The notes: generated by a model from the letters alone, not told the origin. A stretch of 64,000 nt of DNA from Candidatus Blautia intestinigallinarum (GCA_019112635.1 DXIX01000002.1:62001-126000), one strand, 5' to 3'; positions 19,831-30,845 are shown, counted from the first letter of the stretch. Translations and numbers: made by a program.

Positions 19831-21117
19831 CTAATCCTGTTCCACAGTCACTTTTGAATTCATGTCATAGAATCCCACCGTATTTTTTGTAGATACCACC
19901 GTGATATTGCAGGCATCGTACAGACGGTGAAAAACATGAAAATCTCCATCCCGATACCCGGTACAGCCAAAAGAGATCAGATATTCTCCGCCCTGCAGAT
20001 CCATCTTTTGCTCGAATGTGATCACACAGGTCTCCCCTGCCTTCGGAGGGCGGATATATGCCTTCTCAAACATGGTATTGGTCCCTGTGATCTCCGTTCC
20101 CCTGGTATCCTTAAATGTATAAGCTCCTATGGGGTCCTGAATCGCCTCATGGAACAAAATTTTCATTTTAATCTGAAAACGTGATCCTTTTTCAATGGTA
20201 TTGGTAATTCTTCCATTGGAATCGAATACCGCAAAGTCCACGATCTCCGCCAGTTTTTCCCCGTACTCCAGCGTATCCGGATTCACCTGGAAATTGGACT
20301 TCCAGCTGCCGGACATTTCCTGGGCTACAATATCCCTTTCTTCCTCCTGGTTTCCGTTCTTATCTGTATTGATGGGATCCTGGTTCACAAGAAGCTGTTT
20401 GTACATATCCACCATGGCTTTGGGGCTTCCCTCTTCCAGTTTCTCCCCGTGATTGAGCAGAACCACCCGGTCACAGTACTTTGACACAGCACTCAGATCA
20501 TGGCTCACAAAGAGAATGGTCTTTCCCATCTTCTTGAACTCTTCAAATTTGTGATAACACTTTGCCTGGAAAAACACATCTCCCACGGACAAAGCCTCAT
20601 CCACGATCAGAATCTCCGGGTCGATATTTATGGCCACAGCAAAAGCCAGCCGTACAAACATACCGCTGGAATACGTCTTCACCGGCTGGTTGATGAAATC
20701 TCCGATATCCGCAAATTTCAGAATATCATCCAGCTTCGCGTCAATCTCTTCCCTGGAAAAACCGATCATTGTACCATTCAGATACACATTCTCCAGACCG
20801 GAATATTCCATATTAAATCCGGCGCCCAGCTCCAGGAGGGCAGAAATTCTGCCGTTCACAGTCACTTCTCCCTCCGTAGGATTCAGAACACCGGTGATAA
20901 TCTTCAAAATCGTAGATTTTCCGGAACCATTGGTTCCGATGATTCCCACAGTCTCTCCCTGCCGGACATCGAAATTTACATGGTTCAAAGCAAAATGTTC
21001 CCGGTAACATTTCTTCCTGGTAAGCCCAAGGCTCTCTTTGAGCCGGTCAGAAGGCTTATCATACAACTTATACATTTTGCTCAGGTTCCGGACTTGAATC
21101 GCTATTTTTTCTCCCAA
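19831..21117 (-). CDS. Polysaccharide ABC exporter ATP-binding protein (Wzt-like) with C-terminal beta-sandwich-type extension
   Basis: Walker A GTNGSGKST; YSSGMFVRLAFAVAINIDPEILIVDEALSVGD; ~180 aa C-terminal extension. Confidence 0.95.
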   Translation of the reverse strand: MGEKIAIQVRNLSKMYKLYDKPSDRLKESLGLTRKKCYREHFALNHVNFDVRQGETVGIIGTNGSGKSTILKIITGVLNPTEGEVTVNGRISALLELGAGFNMEYSGLENVYLNGTMIGFSREEIDAKLDDILKFADIGDFINQPVKTYSSGMFVRLAFAVAINIDPEILIVDEALSVGDVFFQAKCYHKFEEFKKMGKTILFVSHDLSAVSKYCDRVVLLNHGEKLEEGSPKAMVDMYKQLLVNQDPINTDKNGNQEEERDIVAQEMSGSWKSNFQVNPDTLEYGEKLAEIVDFAVFDSNGRITNTIEKGSRFQIKMKILFHEAIQDPIGAYTFKDTRGTEITGTNTMFEKAYIRPPKAGETCVITFEQKMDLQGGEYLISFGCTGYRDGDFHVFHRLYDACNITVVSTKNTVGFYDMNSKVTVEQD

Positions 21118-21135
21118 AACTCTTACCTCTTCTCC

Positions 21136-21951
21136 TTATAATACGTCCGCAAAATGTACCTTCAGCCGGTTAAAGATCCAGCTTCCAAACAGGAAACAGG
21201 CCGCGGTAAATACCCAAAAGTACAGTGTCCAGCCAGGGTGCTCCCAGAACCAGTGCTTCATGATGAACGCATCCCGGTAACCGGATACCACATAGTACAT
21301 CGGATTCAGTTTCAGTATCTGATGCAGCAAGGGATGATCCACCAGCATCGTTTCCGCCACCCACATAATCGGTGTCAGCCAGACACCCACCTGCAGAACA
21401 ATGTTAATAATCTGTGTCAGATCGCGGAAAAAAATCACGATGGAACAGGTGGCATAAGTCAGCCCCAGCACCAGCGCAAATACACAAAACGTATAATAGA
21501 TAAGCTGCAGATAATACAGATCCGGGAAACGGCCGTAGGCCGTATAAAGCAAAATGATAAAGGCCACAAAAAAAGCATGGACAAACAGCGCTGAGATAAT
21601 CTTCACAATGGGAAGGACGCTGATCTGGAAAACCACTTTCTTCACCAGATAATTATATTCAATCATCGCGTTGGTTCCCCCGTTCAGGGCATCCTGAAAG
21701 AAAAACCAGGGGACAATTCCTGCCACCAGATAGAGCACAAAAGGCACTCCCAGCTCACCGGTGCCTGTCTTGAATCCCACTGAGAAGACGAACCAGTAGA
21801 CCAGCACAGTCACAATCGGCTGAATAAACGCCCACACAATTCCCAGATAGGATCCCGCATATTTTGTCTTAAAATCATTCTTGGCCAGTTTCAATACCAG
21901 CCGGCGGTTCTGGTAGACTTCCGCCGGCAGTGAAAAGATTTGTTTTAACAT
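21136..21951 (-). CDS. Polysaccharide ABC exporter permease (Wzm/TagG-like, ABC-2 family)
   Basis: DFKTKYAGSYLGIVWAFIQPIVTVLVYWFVFSVGF and six TM segments. Confidence 0.95.
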   Translation of the reverse strand: MLKQIFSLPAEVYQNRRLVLKLAKNDFKTKYAGSYLGIVWAFIQPIVTVLVYWFVFSVGFKTGTGELGVPFVLYLVAGIVPWFFFQDALNGGTNAMIEYNYLVKKVVFQISVLPIVKIISALFVHAFFVAFIILLYTAYGRFPDLYYLQLIYYTFCVFALVLGLTYATCSIVIFFRDLTQIINIVLQVGVWLTPIMWVAETMLVDHPLLHQILKLNPMYYVVSGYRDAFIMKHWFWEHPGWTLYFWVFTAACFLFGSWIFNRLKVHFADVL

Positions 21952-21961
21952 GGGATCTCTC

Positions 21962-22513
21962 CTATTTCTTCAGATCTTTTAAGCGTCCCCACTTCTGATC
22001 TTTCTCTGAAAAGATCAGTTCCATCCCCTCAGGAATCGGCCACTCAATCCCGATATCCGGATCATTCCAGATCAGGCCTCCCTCATCGTTGGGATGATAG
22101 AAGTCTGTGCATTTGTAAGTAAACTCCGCATGATCCGACAGTACCAGAAAACCATGGGCGAAATTCTTCGGAATAAAAAACTGCTTCTTATTCTCTGCGG
22201 AGAGAATCACGCCATACCACTGTCCATAAGTCGGAGAACCCTCTCTTAAATCCACAGCCACATCGAACACTTCCCCGTTCACCACACGGACCAGCTTGTC
22301 CTGCGGATAGTGAATCTGAAAATGCAGTCCTCTCAACACACCTTTTCTGGAACTTGACTGATTGTCCTGCACAAATTCCATGTCGATGCCAGCTTCCTTG
22401 AAATCATTATAGTTATAAGTTTCCATGAAATAGCCCCGTTCATCTCCAAACACAGTAGGTTCTATCACCTTCAGCCCTTCGATGCCGCAGGTTGTCACTT
22501 TAATCTTTCCCAC
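21962..22513 (-). CDS. rfbC: dTDP-4-dehydrorhamnose 3,5-epimerase
   Basis: FGDERGYFMETYNYNDF...QDNQSSSRKGVLRGLHFQ. Confidence 0.97.
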   Translation of the reverse strand: MGKIKVTTCGIEGLKVIEPTVFGDERGYFMETYNYNDFKEAGIDMEFVQDNQSSSRKGVLRGLHFQIHYPQDKLVRVVNGEVFDVAVDLREGSPTYGQWYGVILSAENKKQFFIPKNFAHGFLVLSDHAEFTYKCTDFYHPNDEGGLIWNDPDIGIEWPIPEGMELIFSEKDQKWGRLKDLKK

Positions 22514-22528
22514 TTTACAATATCCTCC

Positions 22529-23404
22529 TTAATTTCCCAAGCCTTCTGCCACATCCATCAGATATCTGCCATAGGCAGTCTTCAGAAGGGGCTGAGCCAG
22601 GGCAATCAGCTGTTCTTTATTGATAAACCCTTTCTTGTACGCAATCTCTTCGATACAGGAAATATAGAGTCCCTGTCTCTTCTGCACCGCTGACACATAG
22701 TCGGCCGCGTCCAGAAGGGCGTCATGATTTCCCGTGTCCAGCCAAGCAAAACCACGGCCCAGTGTCTCCACGTGAAGAGTTCCTCTTCTGAGATATTCAT
22801 TGTTCACACTGGTGATCTCAATCTCGCCTCTCGCGGAAGGCTTCACATTCTTGGCAATCTCCACCACGTCATTGTCGTAGAAGTAAAGGCCCGGCACTGC
22901 GTAATTGGACTTCGGATGCTCCGGTTTTTCTTCAATGGACAGAGCTTTTCCGTTCTCGTCAAACTCCACAACTCCATACTCTCTTGGGTCTTTCACATAG
23001 TAACCGAAAATGGTAGCTCCCTCTTCTCTGGCAGCTGCCCGCTGGAGAACTTTGGTAAAACTCTGGCCGTAAAAGATATTGTCACCCAGAACCAGTGCCA
23101 CATTGTCCTCCCCGATAAATTTTTCTCCGATGATAAACGCATCGGCCAGTCCCCTCGGATAGTCCTGAACTTCATAAGACATCTGCAGTCCCAGCTGCTC
23201 CCCGCTTCCGAACAGTTCCTGGAACACCGGCAGATCCCTCGGTGTGGAGATGATCAGAATCTCCCGGATTCCAGCCAGCATCAGTGTGGACAACGGATAA
23301 TAGATCATCGGTTTGTCATAGACCGGCATAATCTGCTTGCTGATAGCCTTAGTCAGCGGATAGAGGCGGGTTCCCGCGCCGCCTGCCAATATAATCCCTT
23401 TCAT
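22529..23404 (-). CDS. rfbA: Glucose-1-phosphate thymidylyltransferase
   Basis: [46 protein letters not shown]. Confidence 0.97.
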   Translation of the reverse strand: MKGIILAGGAGTRLYPLTKAISKQIMPVYDKPMIYYPLSTLMLAGIREILIISTPRDLPVFQELFGSGEQLGLQMSYEVQDYPRGLADAFIIGEKFIGEDNVALVLGDNIFYGQSFTKVLQRAAAREEGATIFGYYVKDPREYGVVEFDENGKALSIEEKPEHPKSNYAVPGLYFYDNDVVEIAKNVKPSARGEIEITSVNNEYLRRGTLHVETLGRGFAWLDTGNHDALLDAADYVSAVQKRQGLYISCIEEIAYKKGFINKEQLIALAQPLLKTAYGRYLMDVAEGLGN

Positions 23405-23488
23405 GATTTTCCTCCTTAAGGTCTTTTCCATGCCGCAAGAAAGAAGGCTTATCCCGGATGCTCCGGTATAATCCTTCTTCCCCCAAGC

Positions 23489-24571
23489 TTATTTCTCTTT
23501 GTACATGTCTTCGTAATATTTCTGATAATCGCCGCTTGTCACATTCTTCATCCATTCTTCGTTCTCGAAGAACCACTGAATGGTCAGGCGGATTCCATCC
23601 TCGAACTTCGTCTCCGGATACCAGCCCACCTCGGCCTTGATCTTATCCGGCGCAATGGCATAACGGCGGTCATGTCCTTTTCTATCCTCCACAAAAGTGA
23701 TTAAGTCATCACTCACCAGTGCTTTTCTCGGGTCATCGTCCGAAAGCATCTCTCTCAACGTGTCCAGAATGATGTGAATGATCTGAATGTTCTGCTTCTC
23801 GTTGTGTCCGCCGATATTATAAGTCTCAAACAGTCTGCCCTTTTCCTGCACCATATCGATTCCCTTGGCGTGATCCATCACGTACAGCCAATCCCTCACA
23901 TTCTTTCCATCACCGTAGACCGGAAGTTTCTTTCCGTGAAGGGCGTTGTTGATAATCAGCGGAATCAATTTCTCCGGAAACTGATAAGGCCCGTAATTGT
24001 TGCTGCAGTTTGTAATATTAGCCGGGAACTTATAAGTATCCATATAAGATTTCACCAGCATATCTGAGGAAGCCTTGCTGGCTGAATACGGACTGTGAGG
24101 ATCGTAAGGCGTTGTCTCGTAGAAATAGCCGCCGTCCTCATCCAGGGAACCGTACACCTCATCTGTGGAGACATGGAGAAATTTCTTGTCCTCCTTAAAA
24201 GTTCCGTCCGGCAACTCCCAGGCAGCCTTTGCCGCATTGAGCATCACCAGTGTTCCCAGAACATTCGTCTTGACAAAGACATCTGGATTCTTAATGCTTC
24301 GGTCCACATGGCTCTCTGCTGCGAAATGAACCACACGGTCAATATCATTCTCCTCAAAAATCTTCTGGATTGCCTCGCTGTCGCAGATATCCGCTTTCAC
24401 AAAAGTATAGTTGTCACGGTTCTCCACATCCTTGAGGTTCTCCAGATTTCCTGCGTATGTCAGCTTGTCAACATTGATGATCCGGATCTCATCATTGTAC
24501 TTCTGAAACATATAATGAATATAGTTGGAACCAATAAATCCGGCTCCTCCGGTAACCAAATAAGTTCTCAC
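23489..24571 (-). CDS. rfbB: dTDP-glucose 4,6-dehydratase
   Basis: MRTYLVTGGAGFIGSNYIHYM; YSASKASSDMLV; NCSNNYGPYQFPEKLIPL. Confidence 0.97.
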   Translation of the reverse strand: MRTYLVTGGAGFIGSNYIHYMFQKYNDEIRIINVDKLTYAGNLENLKDVENRDNYTFVKADICDSEAIQKIFEENDIDRVVHFAAESHVDRSIKNPDVFVKTNVLGTLVMLNAAKAAWELPDGTFKEDKKFLHVSTDEVYGSLDEDGGYFYETTPYDPHSPYSASKASSDMLVKSYMDTYKFPANITNCSNNYGPYQFPEKLIPLIINNALHGKKLPVYGDGKNVRDWLYVMDHAKGIDMVQEKGRLFETYNIGGHNEKQNIQIIHIILDTLREMLSDDDPRKALVSDDLITFVEDRKGHDRRYAIAPDKIKAEVGWYPETKFEDGIRLTIQWFFENEEWMKNVTSGDYQKYYEDMYKEK

Positions 24572-24758
24572 GATATTTTCTCTCCTGTTTTCTTATTGAA
24601 TTGGAACCATTATAGCATCTTTAATTCCCTGGTTCAAGGCTTTCCTTCATTGCTTTTGAGCCTCTCCTATGCTATGATACGCAAAGAAGAAGCTGCATGG
24701 CAGCAAAATCCGGGCCGGCATCTGCCGCCGGAAGATGGATAGAGGGGAGATTTCAAAG

Positions 24759-26753
24759 ATGGAATTGAGTAAAAAGAAAGTGGATATGAAAAAAGCGGTG
24801 CCTTTTGTGCTTCTTTTTGCAGTTCTGGCACTTTTACTGCTGCTGATCCGTTTTTCCTATACGGATTATGTACGCCCTGCCAGTGATGAAATGCTGATGG
24901 AAATCTGCCAGGATACTCACACAGATCACGCAGATCCGTTCACCGAGGGAACTACCTGGCATCAGACGTTCACCGCCAGCCGTGATACCATCACAGGATT
25001 TGATTTCTATGTGACAACATTTCAGAGAAGAAATGACTCCACCTTTCGGGTTTCTATGGGGGAAGAAGGAACAGACACTCCTCTTCAGACCTGGGATATC
25101 CTGAGCACCGGAGTTTTAGACCGTCAATTTCTGGATTTTTATCTCACAGAGCCCGTCACCAATGCCTCCGGAAAAGAATTCTACGTGGAAATCACTTCTC
25201 TGGACGGAACCAGCGAAGATGCCATCGGAATTTTCACTGCGGACAGCAATGCATATTCTGACGGTATTTTATATGAAAACGGGCAGAAAACGGACACCGA
25301 TCTTTGTTTTCGCGTCTACGGGGAGCCGGCAAAGCTTGTGCTGAAAATTTTCTATCTGTTCTGCGCTGCTTTGCTGATCACAGTCTTCGTACTGTTTGTG
25401 TTCCTGTATCTGCGTCCTCTGAGGCTGGAATGCCTGTTTCTGGTATTTGCCGTCTTCTTGGGAGGAATCTATCTGCTTCTCTTTCCTCCTCTGACTGCTC
25501 CGGATGATTACCGTCACTTTGAGACTGCTTACTATGTGTCCAGCCGGATGCTGGGACAGGAAGGCACAGACGAACATGGAAACGTTTTGGTCCGGGAGGA
25601 TGACTACCGCGCCTTCTATGAATTGCAGACCGCCAATCTGCAGAATCTCACTGCCACCTGGGATGATCTGTTCTCCATGGACCACTCTGAAAAAATGGTA
25701 TCTGCCGGACATCCGCCCCTGGAGGCTCCGCTCTACTGCTATTGGCTCTCCGGAGCCGGCATTGCCCTGGCAAGGCTTCTCGGTCTTGGCAAGGTACTGA
25801 TGTATTTTCTTGGAAAAGGATTGATCTATCTGGGTTATCTGGCCGCAGGATATCTGACTATCCGCCTGATGCCCTTCGCCAGAAACCTGATGTTCCTGAT
25901 CTATCTGCTGCCCATCAGCCTGCAGCAGGCCACATCCTTCTCCTATGACACCACCGTCAACGCCCTGGCCTTTTTGCTGACTGCCTACTGCCTGCATCTG
26001 GCCTTCGCGGTAAAGAAACTAAAGCCTGGACATTGGATCGTTCTCGTTATACTCGCCGCTGTCCTCGCCCCCTGTAAGGTCGTCTATGTACTGATCAGTC
26101 TGTGCTGTCTTCTGATTCCCAGAAAGAAAGCGTCACAGAACCGCCAGTACTATCTGGGTATCGCCGGAACTTTCGCGGCCTCTCTAATCAGCCTTGTCCT
26201 CTTCCAGGCCGGTAAGATTCACTCTGTGGTCTCGGACAGCCATGAAGTGGCTCTGGGAGGCACCAATTATACCCTGGATTATTTCCTCCATGCGCCCGCC
26301 AAACTGATCGGCATGTACGTGCGCACCTTCCAGGAATACGGTGACTTCTATTTCACTTCCATGCTGGGAGGCAGACTGGGACGGCTGGATATCGATATTC
26401 CCTGGATGCTGATCCTTTTATTCGCCGTGCTCCTTCTGCTTTCCGTTGTGCCCCACACGAGAGAATATCTGTTTCTCTCCGCCTGGGGAAAGCTCTGGCT
26501 TGCCTTGATCTGTGCCGGAGTGATCAGCGCCTCCATGCTGGGAATTATGTTTGACTGGACCCCCGAATCTTCCATGGTCATCGAGGGCGTGCAGGGACGC
26601 TATTTTCTCCCTGTGCTTCCCTTGCTGCTTCTGCTTACCAGGAACCGCACACTGGTTCTCAGAAAAGATATCACCCGGGGAATGCTGTTTACCTTTGCGG
26701 TACTGCACGCTCTGACTGCTCTGTGGGCATTTGGAATCATTGTGGCAAGATAA
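24759..26753 (+). CDS. DUF2142-like multi-TM membrane protein
   Basis: PPLTAPDDYRHFETAYYVSSRM and PPLEAPLYCYW motifs; SD GAGGGGAG before ATG 24759. Confidence 0.75.
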   Translation: MELSKKKVDMKKAVPFVLLFAVLALLLLLIRFSYTDYVRPASDEMLMEICQDTHTDHADPFTEGTTWHQTFTASRDTITGFDFYVTTFQRRNDSTFRVSMGEEGTDTPLQTWDILSTGVLDRQFLDFYLTEPVTNASGKEFYVEITSLDGTSEDAIGIFTADSNAYSDGILYENGQKTDTDLCFRVYGEPAKLVLKIFYLFCAALLITVFVLFVFLYLRPLRLECLFLVFAVFLGGIYLLLFPPLTAPDDYRHFETAYYVSSRMLGQEGTDEHGNVLVREDDYRAFYELQTANLQNLTATWDDLFSMDHSEKMVSAGHPPLEAPLYCYWLSGAGIALARLLGLGKVLMYFLGKGLIYLGYLAAGYLTIRLMPFARNLMFLIYLLPISLQQATSFSYDTTVNALAFLLTAYCLHLAFAVKKLKPGHWIVLVILAAVLAPCKVVYVLISLCCLLIPRKKASQNRQYYLGIAGTFAASLISLVLFQAGKIHSVVSDSHEVALGGTNYTLDYFLHAPAKLIGMYVRTFQEYGDFYFTSMLGGRLGRLDIDIPWMLILLFAVLLLLSVVPHTREYLFLSAWGKLWLALICAGVISASMLGIMFDWTPESSMVIEGVQGRYFLPVLPLLLLLTRNRTLVLRKDITRGMLFTFAVLHALTALWAFGIIVAR

Positions 26754-26769
26754 ATTTTACCTGAAAAGA

Positions 26770-26814
26770 AAAAAGTCAAATTTCAGAGATCATCTCTCTG
26801 CTATTTGACTTTTT
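26770..26814. terminator. Bidirectional intrinsic terminator between convergent genes
   Basis: Perfect 12-bp arms AAAAAGTCAAAT / ATTTGACTTTTT. Confidence 0.85.
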
Positions 26815-26824
26815 CTTTTATCAC

Positions 26825-28345
26825 TTATTTTTTCACTGTACACACACCGTTTTTGTCAAATACATAAGTCTTTCCGCTCCAGTGCCTGGTGCAGTTTCGG
26901 AACTGGGCGCCTGTAGTCTTATGGAAGAAATACAGCTTACCGTCAATCCTCTGGAAACCTGTCAGCATTCTTCCGTAAGTTCCAAATCCATAATATTTGC
27001 CGTCAATCTTACGGATACAGTTTCTCACCACTCCCCGGTTTGTGGGAAGCGCATAATACTTGCCTCCCTTGTAAGTAAACCAGCCGCTGACCGCATTATA
27101 ATTCGATCCAAAATAGTATGCTCTCTTAACGCCTTTATAGGTCGCCGATACCAGTTTATTTTTCACACGCACACCGTCACTGTCCGCATAGTAGATCGTC
27201 TTCCCTGTGGAGGACACGAAGAGATGATCCGTATACAGCCAACCTTCCGGTTTGGAGAAATAGTAGTACTTCTGCTTGATGGGAATCCAGCCGGAAGGCG
27301 CATATCCGGTACGGTAATAGAAATAATATCTCTTTCCATTGATGGTATGCCATCCATACTGCCGTTCTCCGTTCTCATCCACATAGTAGATATGTCCATC
27401 CACCTTAAACAGTTTACTCCGATAAAGCTCCCCGTCATCATAGAAATAATATTTTCCATTTTCCTGCACCCAGCCATCTTTCACTCCATCCGGGCTGTAG
27501 CTGGACAGCGGCTGTGTTCTCGGTGTCACCTTGCTCAGATAATAGAGATAGCCGAAATTTAAATCCACCGCGTTCTCTGAGGGGATTCCCTTGATCAATC
27601 CATTCGTCCTGGGCAACCCTACCACATCCGTGCCGTCCGTCGCCTGCCAGATGGTATACCGGACACTGCTCTTGTCAGGAGGCGTACTGCTGCTGTTGTA
27701 CTGGGCAATCCACACATCATACTGGGCCAGCATACTCATGTTGTATTCATTTTTATACCAGTTGGTATTCATATAGAGCATAGGATAATATCCTGCACGC
27801 TTGATCTCCGACAAAAACGCGTCGGCAATCTGGGATTTTCTCATGGGAGTCAGATACTCCACCGTGGCGTCCTCCATGTCGAACACCACCGGATAAGAAA
27901 TCAGATGTCCGGTAATCTGCTCGATCACCCACTGGGCATCTTTCTTTGCCTGCTCCGTTGTGGTAGCTGTGGAATAATAATAAACACCCACCGGCAATCC
28001 CGCCTCATTGGCCCCGCGGATATTCGCCTCATATGTTTTGTCCAATCTCTGGTAATCTCCGCTTCCATAACCGCCCACACGGATGAAGGCAAAATCTACA
28101 TTGGAGTCTGCCACCTGATTCCAGTTAATATTGCCCTGCCACTCTGAGACATCAATGCCACGGGTTTTTGCCCCTGAAATGACCTGTCCCTTGCCGTTGT
28201 AGCACTTTCCTCCCGATTTCTGCCAGGCTTTCGAGGAAGCTGCCTCTACCTCTTGCACATTGGTGGACAGACAAAAAGATGATGCCGTGATGGCACCAAC
28301 TAGAATCAGGGACAATGCTTTCTTCAAAATCCCTCTCATATTCAC
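26825..28345 (-). CDS. GH25 lysozyme with cell-wall-binding repeats
   Basis: GIDVSEWQGNINWNQVADSNVDFAFIRVGGYG...GVYYYSTATT; C-terminal aromatic/Gly-rich repeats. Confidence 0.95.
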   Translation of the reverse strand: MNMRGILKKALSLILVGAITASSFCLSTNVQEVEAASSKAWQKSGGKCYNGKGQVISGAKTRGIDVSEWQGNINWNQVADSNVDFAFIRVGGYGSGDYQRLDKTYEANIRGANEAGLPVGVYYYSTATTTEQAKKDAQWVIEQITGHLISYPVVFDMEDATVEYLTPMRKSQIADAFLSEIKRAGYYPMLYMNTNWYKNEYNMSMLAQYDVWIAQYNSSSTPPDKSSVRYTIWQATDGTDVVGLPRTNGLIKGIPSENAVDLNFGYLYYLSKVTPRTQPLSSYSPDGVKDGWVQENGKYYFYDDGELYRSKLFKVDGHIYYVDENGERQYGWHTINGKRYYFYYRTGYAPSGWIPIKQKYYYFSKPEGWLYTDHLFVSSTGKTIYYADSDGVRVKNKLVSATYKGVKRAYYFGSNYNAVSGWFTYKGGKYYALPTNRGVVRNCIRKIDGKYYGFGTYGRMLTGFQRIDGKLYFFHKTTGAQFRNCTRHWSGKTYVFDKNGVCTVKK

Positions 28346-28455
28346 CTTTTCCTTCCCTTTTTTATAATCTCCTTAGTTTCTACATTATACACTGTTTTTC
28401 CCGAAAAGCGCAAGTTCTTTTGACACTGGTTTCTCATATATGCTATAATGCAGAT

Positions 28456-29583
28456 ATGATTGATTTCAATATTCCCCCTTACGTGGGGACCGAACAAAAA
28501 TACATTACAGAAGCCATCGCAGACCGCAAACTCTGCGGAGACGGAAAATTCACACGCAGATGTAGTGATTGGATGAAAGAACATTTCCAGGTCAATCACG
28601 TATTTCTGACTACATCCTGTACCCACGCTCTGGAAATGGCCGCTGTGCTGACCCAGGTAAAAGAAGGTGATGAGGTGATCATGCCTTCTTATACTTTTGT
28701 TTCCACAGCAGATGCTTTTGTACAGCGCGGTGCAAATATTGTGTTCGTGGATATCCGTCCGGACACTATGAACCTGGATGAACGTCTGATTGAAGACGCC
28801 ATCACGGACAGAACCCGTGTGATTGTCCCGGTTCACTACGCAGGAGTAGCCTGTGAGATGGATACCATCCTGGATATCGCCCGCCGGCATCACTTGATGG
28901 TTGTGGAGGATGCCGCCCAGGGATTCGACGCCTACTATAAAGGAAAATCTCTCGGAACCATCGGAGATTTCGGATGTTTAAGTTTTCATGAGACCAAGAA
29001 TCTCACCATGGGCGAGGGAGGAGCTTTGATGTTTCAGGAAGACCGCTGGCAGGAAGCCGCTGAGATTATCCGTGAGAAAGGCACGAACCGCAGCAAATTC
29101 TTCCGCGGACAGATTGACAAATATACCTGGGTGGACTACGGTTCTTCCTATCTGCCCAGTGATATCAACGCTGCCTACCTCTGGGGACAGCTTGAGCAGG
29201 CAGAAAAGATTCAGGCGGACCGCATGCGAAGCTGGAACCGCTATCATGAAGCTTTTCAGGCTCTGGAAGAAGCAGGGCGGGTGGAACGCCCATACATCCC
29301 GGATTATGCCGTTCATAACGCCCATATGTATTATCTGAAAACAGCGGATCTCGACACACGCACGCGTCTGATCCGATATCTGAGCGAGCACGGTGTCATG
29401 GCAGTCTTCCACTACATTCCTCTGCACAATGCGCCGGCAGGTAAGAAATTCGGGCGTTTTCACGGAGAAGACCGTTACACCACCAAAGAAAGCGAACGGC
29501 TGCTGCGGCTGCCTCTGTACTACGGTCTCACCCCATCCGACCAGGAACAGGTTATCACGGCTGTCTACGATTTCTTTGCATGA
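28456..29583 (+). CDS. rffA: DegT/DnrJ/EryC1 aminotransferase, dTDP-4-amino-4,6-dideoxygalactose transaminase-like
   Basis: MIDFNIPPYVGTEQKYITEAI; SCTHALEMAAVL; EDAAQGFDAYYKGKSLGTIGDFGCLSFHETKNLTMGEGGAL. Confidence 0.8.
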   Translation: MIDFNIPPYVGTEQKYITEAIADRKLCGDGKFTRRCSDWMKEHFQVNHVFLTTSCTHALEMAAVLTQVKEGDEVIMPSYTFVSTADAFVQRGANIVFVDIRPDTMNLDERLIEDAITDRTRVIVPVHYAGVACEMDTILDIARRHHLMVVEDAAQGFDAYYKGKSLGTIGDFGCLSFHETKNLTMGEGGALMFQEDRWQEAAEIIREKGTNRSKFFRGQIDKYTWVDYGSSYLPSDINAAYLWGQLEQAEKIQADRMRSWNRYHEAFQALEEAGRVERPYIPDYAVHNAHMYYLKTADLDTRTRLIRYLSEHGVMAVFHYIPLHNAPAGKKFGRFHGEDRYTTKESERLLRLPLYYGLTPSDQEQVITAVYDFFA

Positions 29584-29599
29584 GAAAGAGGTAAGAACA

Positions 29600-30037
29600 T
29601 TGAATATTTTATTTTTCTTAACCCCAAAGGAAGATGTCGCCTACATATACGAAAATGAGACACTCCGCCAGACACTGGAGAAGATGGAGCACCACCGGTA
29701 TGCCTGTGTTCCCATCCTCAGTCTGGACGGTAAGTATATCGGCAGCATCTCCGAGGGTGACCTGCTGTGGGAGATCAAGCGCAGAGGCCCCCTGTCTCTG
29801 CACGTGATGGAAGATATTCCCATTATGAATATCCCGCGCGGCCATAATTACAAACCAGTTCACGTGAACTCCAAAATGGAGAATCTGATTCACCGGGCTA
29901 TGAATCAGAATTTTGTCCCGGTAGTAGATGACGGAGACTGTTTCATCGGTATCGTGACCAGAAAAGATATCATCGGTTACTGTTACAAACAGCTTGCCGA
30001 CTGCTACCTGAAAGGAGATTGTCCAAAACAGAAATAG
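29600..30037 (+). CDS. CBS-domain protein (TTG start)
   Basis: YACVPILSLDGKYIGSISEGDLL and NFVPVVDDGDCFIGIVTRKDII CBS repeats. Confidence 0.85.
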   Translation: MNILFFLTPKEDVAYIYENETLRQTLEKMEHHRYACVPILSLDGKYIGSISEGDLLWEIKRRGPLSLHVMEDIPIMNIPRGHNYKPVHVNSKMENLIHRAMNQNFVPVVDDGDCFIGIVTRKDIIGYCYKQLADCYLKGDCPKQK

Positions 30038-30039
30038 AA

Positions 30040-30086
30040 AAAAAGAATCTCATCGCCGCAGATTGTTGGCGTATGGGATTCTTTTT
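30040..30086. terminator. Bidirectional intrinsic terminator
   Basis: AAAAAGAATC ... GATTCTTTTT stem between convergent genes. Confidence 0.75.
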
Positions 30087-30098
30087 CTTTACAAATTT

Positions 30099-30845
30099 TT
30101 ATAAAACTTTAGACAAAAATTCCTGAAGACGGGGATCTTTTGGATGTCCGAAGAATTCTTCCGGGCTGTTCTCCTCTTTAATCTGGCCGCCGTCCATGAA
30201 GACCACACGGGTTCCCACTTCTCTGGCAAAGCCCATCTCATGGGTAACCACCACCATCGTCATTCCAGATCTGGCCAGATCTTTCATGATCTCCAGCACC
30301 TCTCCTACCATCTCCGGATCCAGAGCCGAAGTAGGCTCATCGAACAACATCACTTCCGGGTCCATGGCGAGAGAACGGACAATCGCAATTCTCTGTTTCT
30401 GGCCGCCGGACAGCTGAGACGGATAAGAATCTGCCTTCTCCTCCAGACCTACCATTCTCAACAACTCCCGCGCCCTGTCCTGCGCTTCCTTCGGATCTTT
30501 TTTCAAAAGTTTGATAGGTGCCAGAGTGATATTCTGCAAAATTGTTTTATGTGGAAACAGGTTAAAATGCTGAAATACCATGCCCATCTTCTGACGGTGT
30601 TTGTTGATATCCACTTTTTTGTCTGTGATATCCACGCCCTCAAAATAAACATGGCCGGAGGTAGGAACCTCAAGCAGATTCAGAGAGCGCAGAAAAGTGG
30701 ACTTACCGGAGCCAGACGGTCCCACAATCACAACCACCTCGCCGCTGCGGATCTCTGTGGTAATTCCATTCAGAGCGTGAAGGCTGTCATCGAACACCTT
30801 ATGTAAGTCATCCACACGAATTAATACTTCTCCTTTAGTGGTCAC
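30099..30845 (-). CDS. Polar amino acid ABC transporter ATP-binding protein (GlnQ-like)
   Basis: Walker [44 protein letters not shown]. Confidence 0.95.
   Translation of the reverse strand: MTTKGEVLIRVDDLHKVFDDSLHALNGITTEIRSGEVVVIVGPSGSGKSTFLRSLNLLEVPTSGHVYFEGVDITDKKVDINKHRQKMGMVFQHFNLFPHKTILQNITLAPIKLLKKDPKEAQDRARELLRMVGLEEKADSYPSQLSGGQKQRIAIVRSLAMDPEVMLFDEPTSALDPEMVGEVLEIMKDLARSGMTMVVVTHEMGFAREVGTRVVFMDGGQIKEENSPEEFFGHPKDPRLQEFLSKVL

Noticed and set aside
2451-24742. Many 60-300 aa ORFs on the + strand between 2 and 25 kb
   Set aside because: Antisense or out-of-frame to strongly supported biosynthetic genes on the - strand; compositionally implausible.
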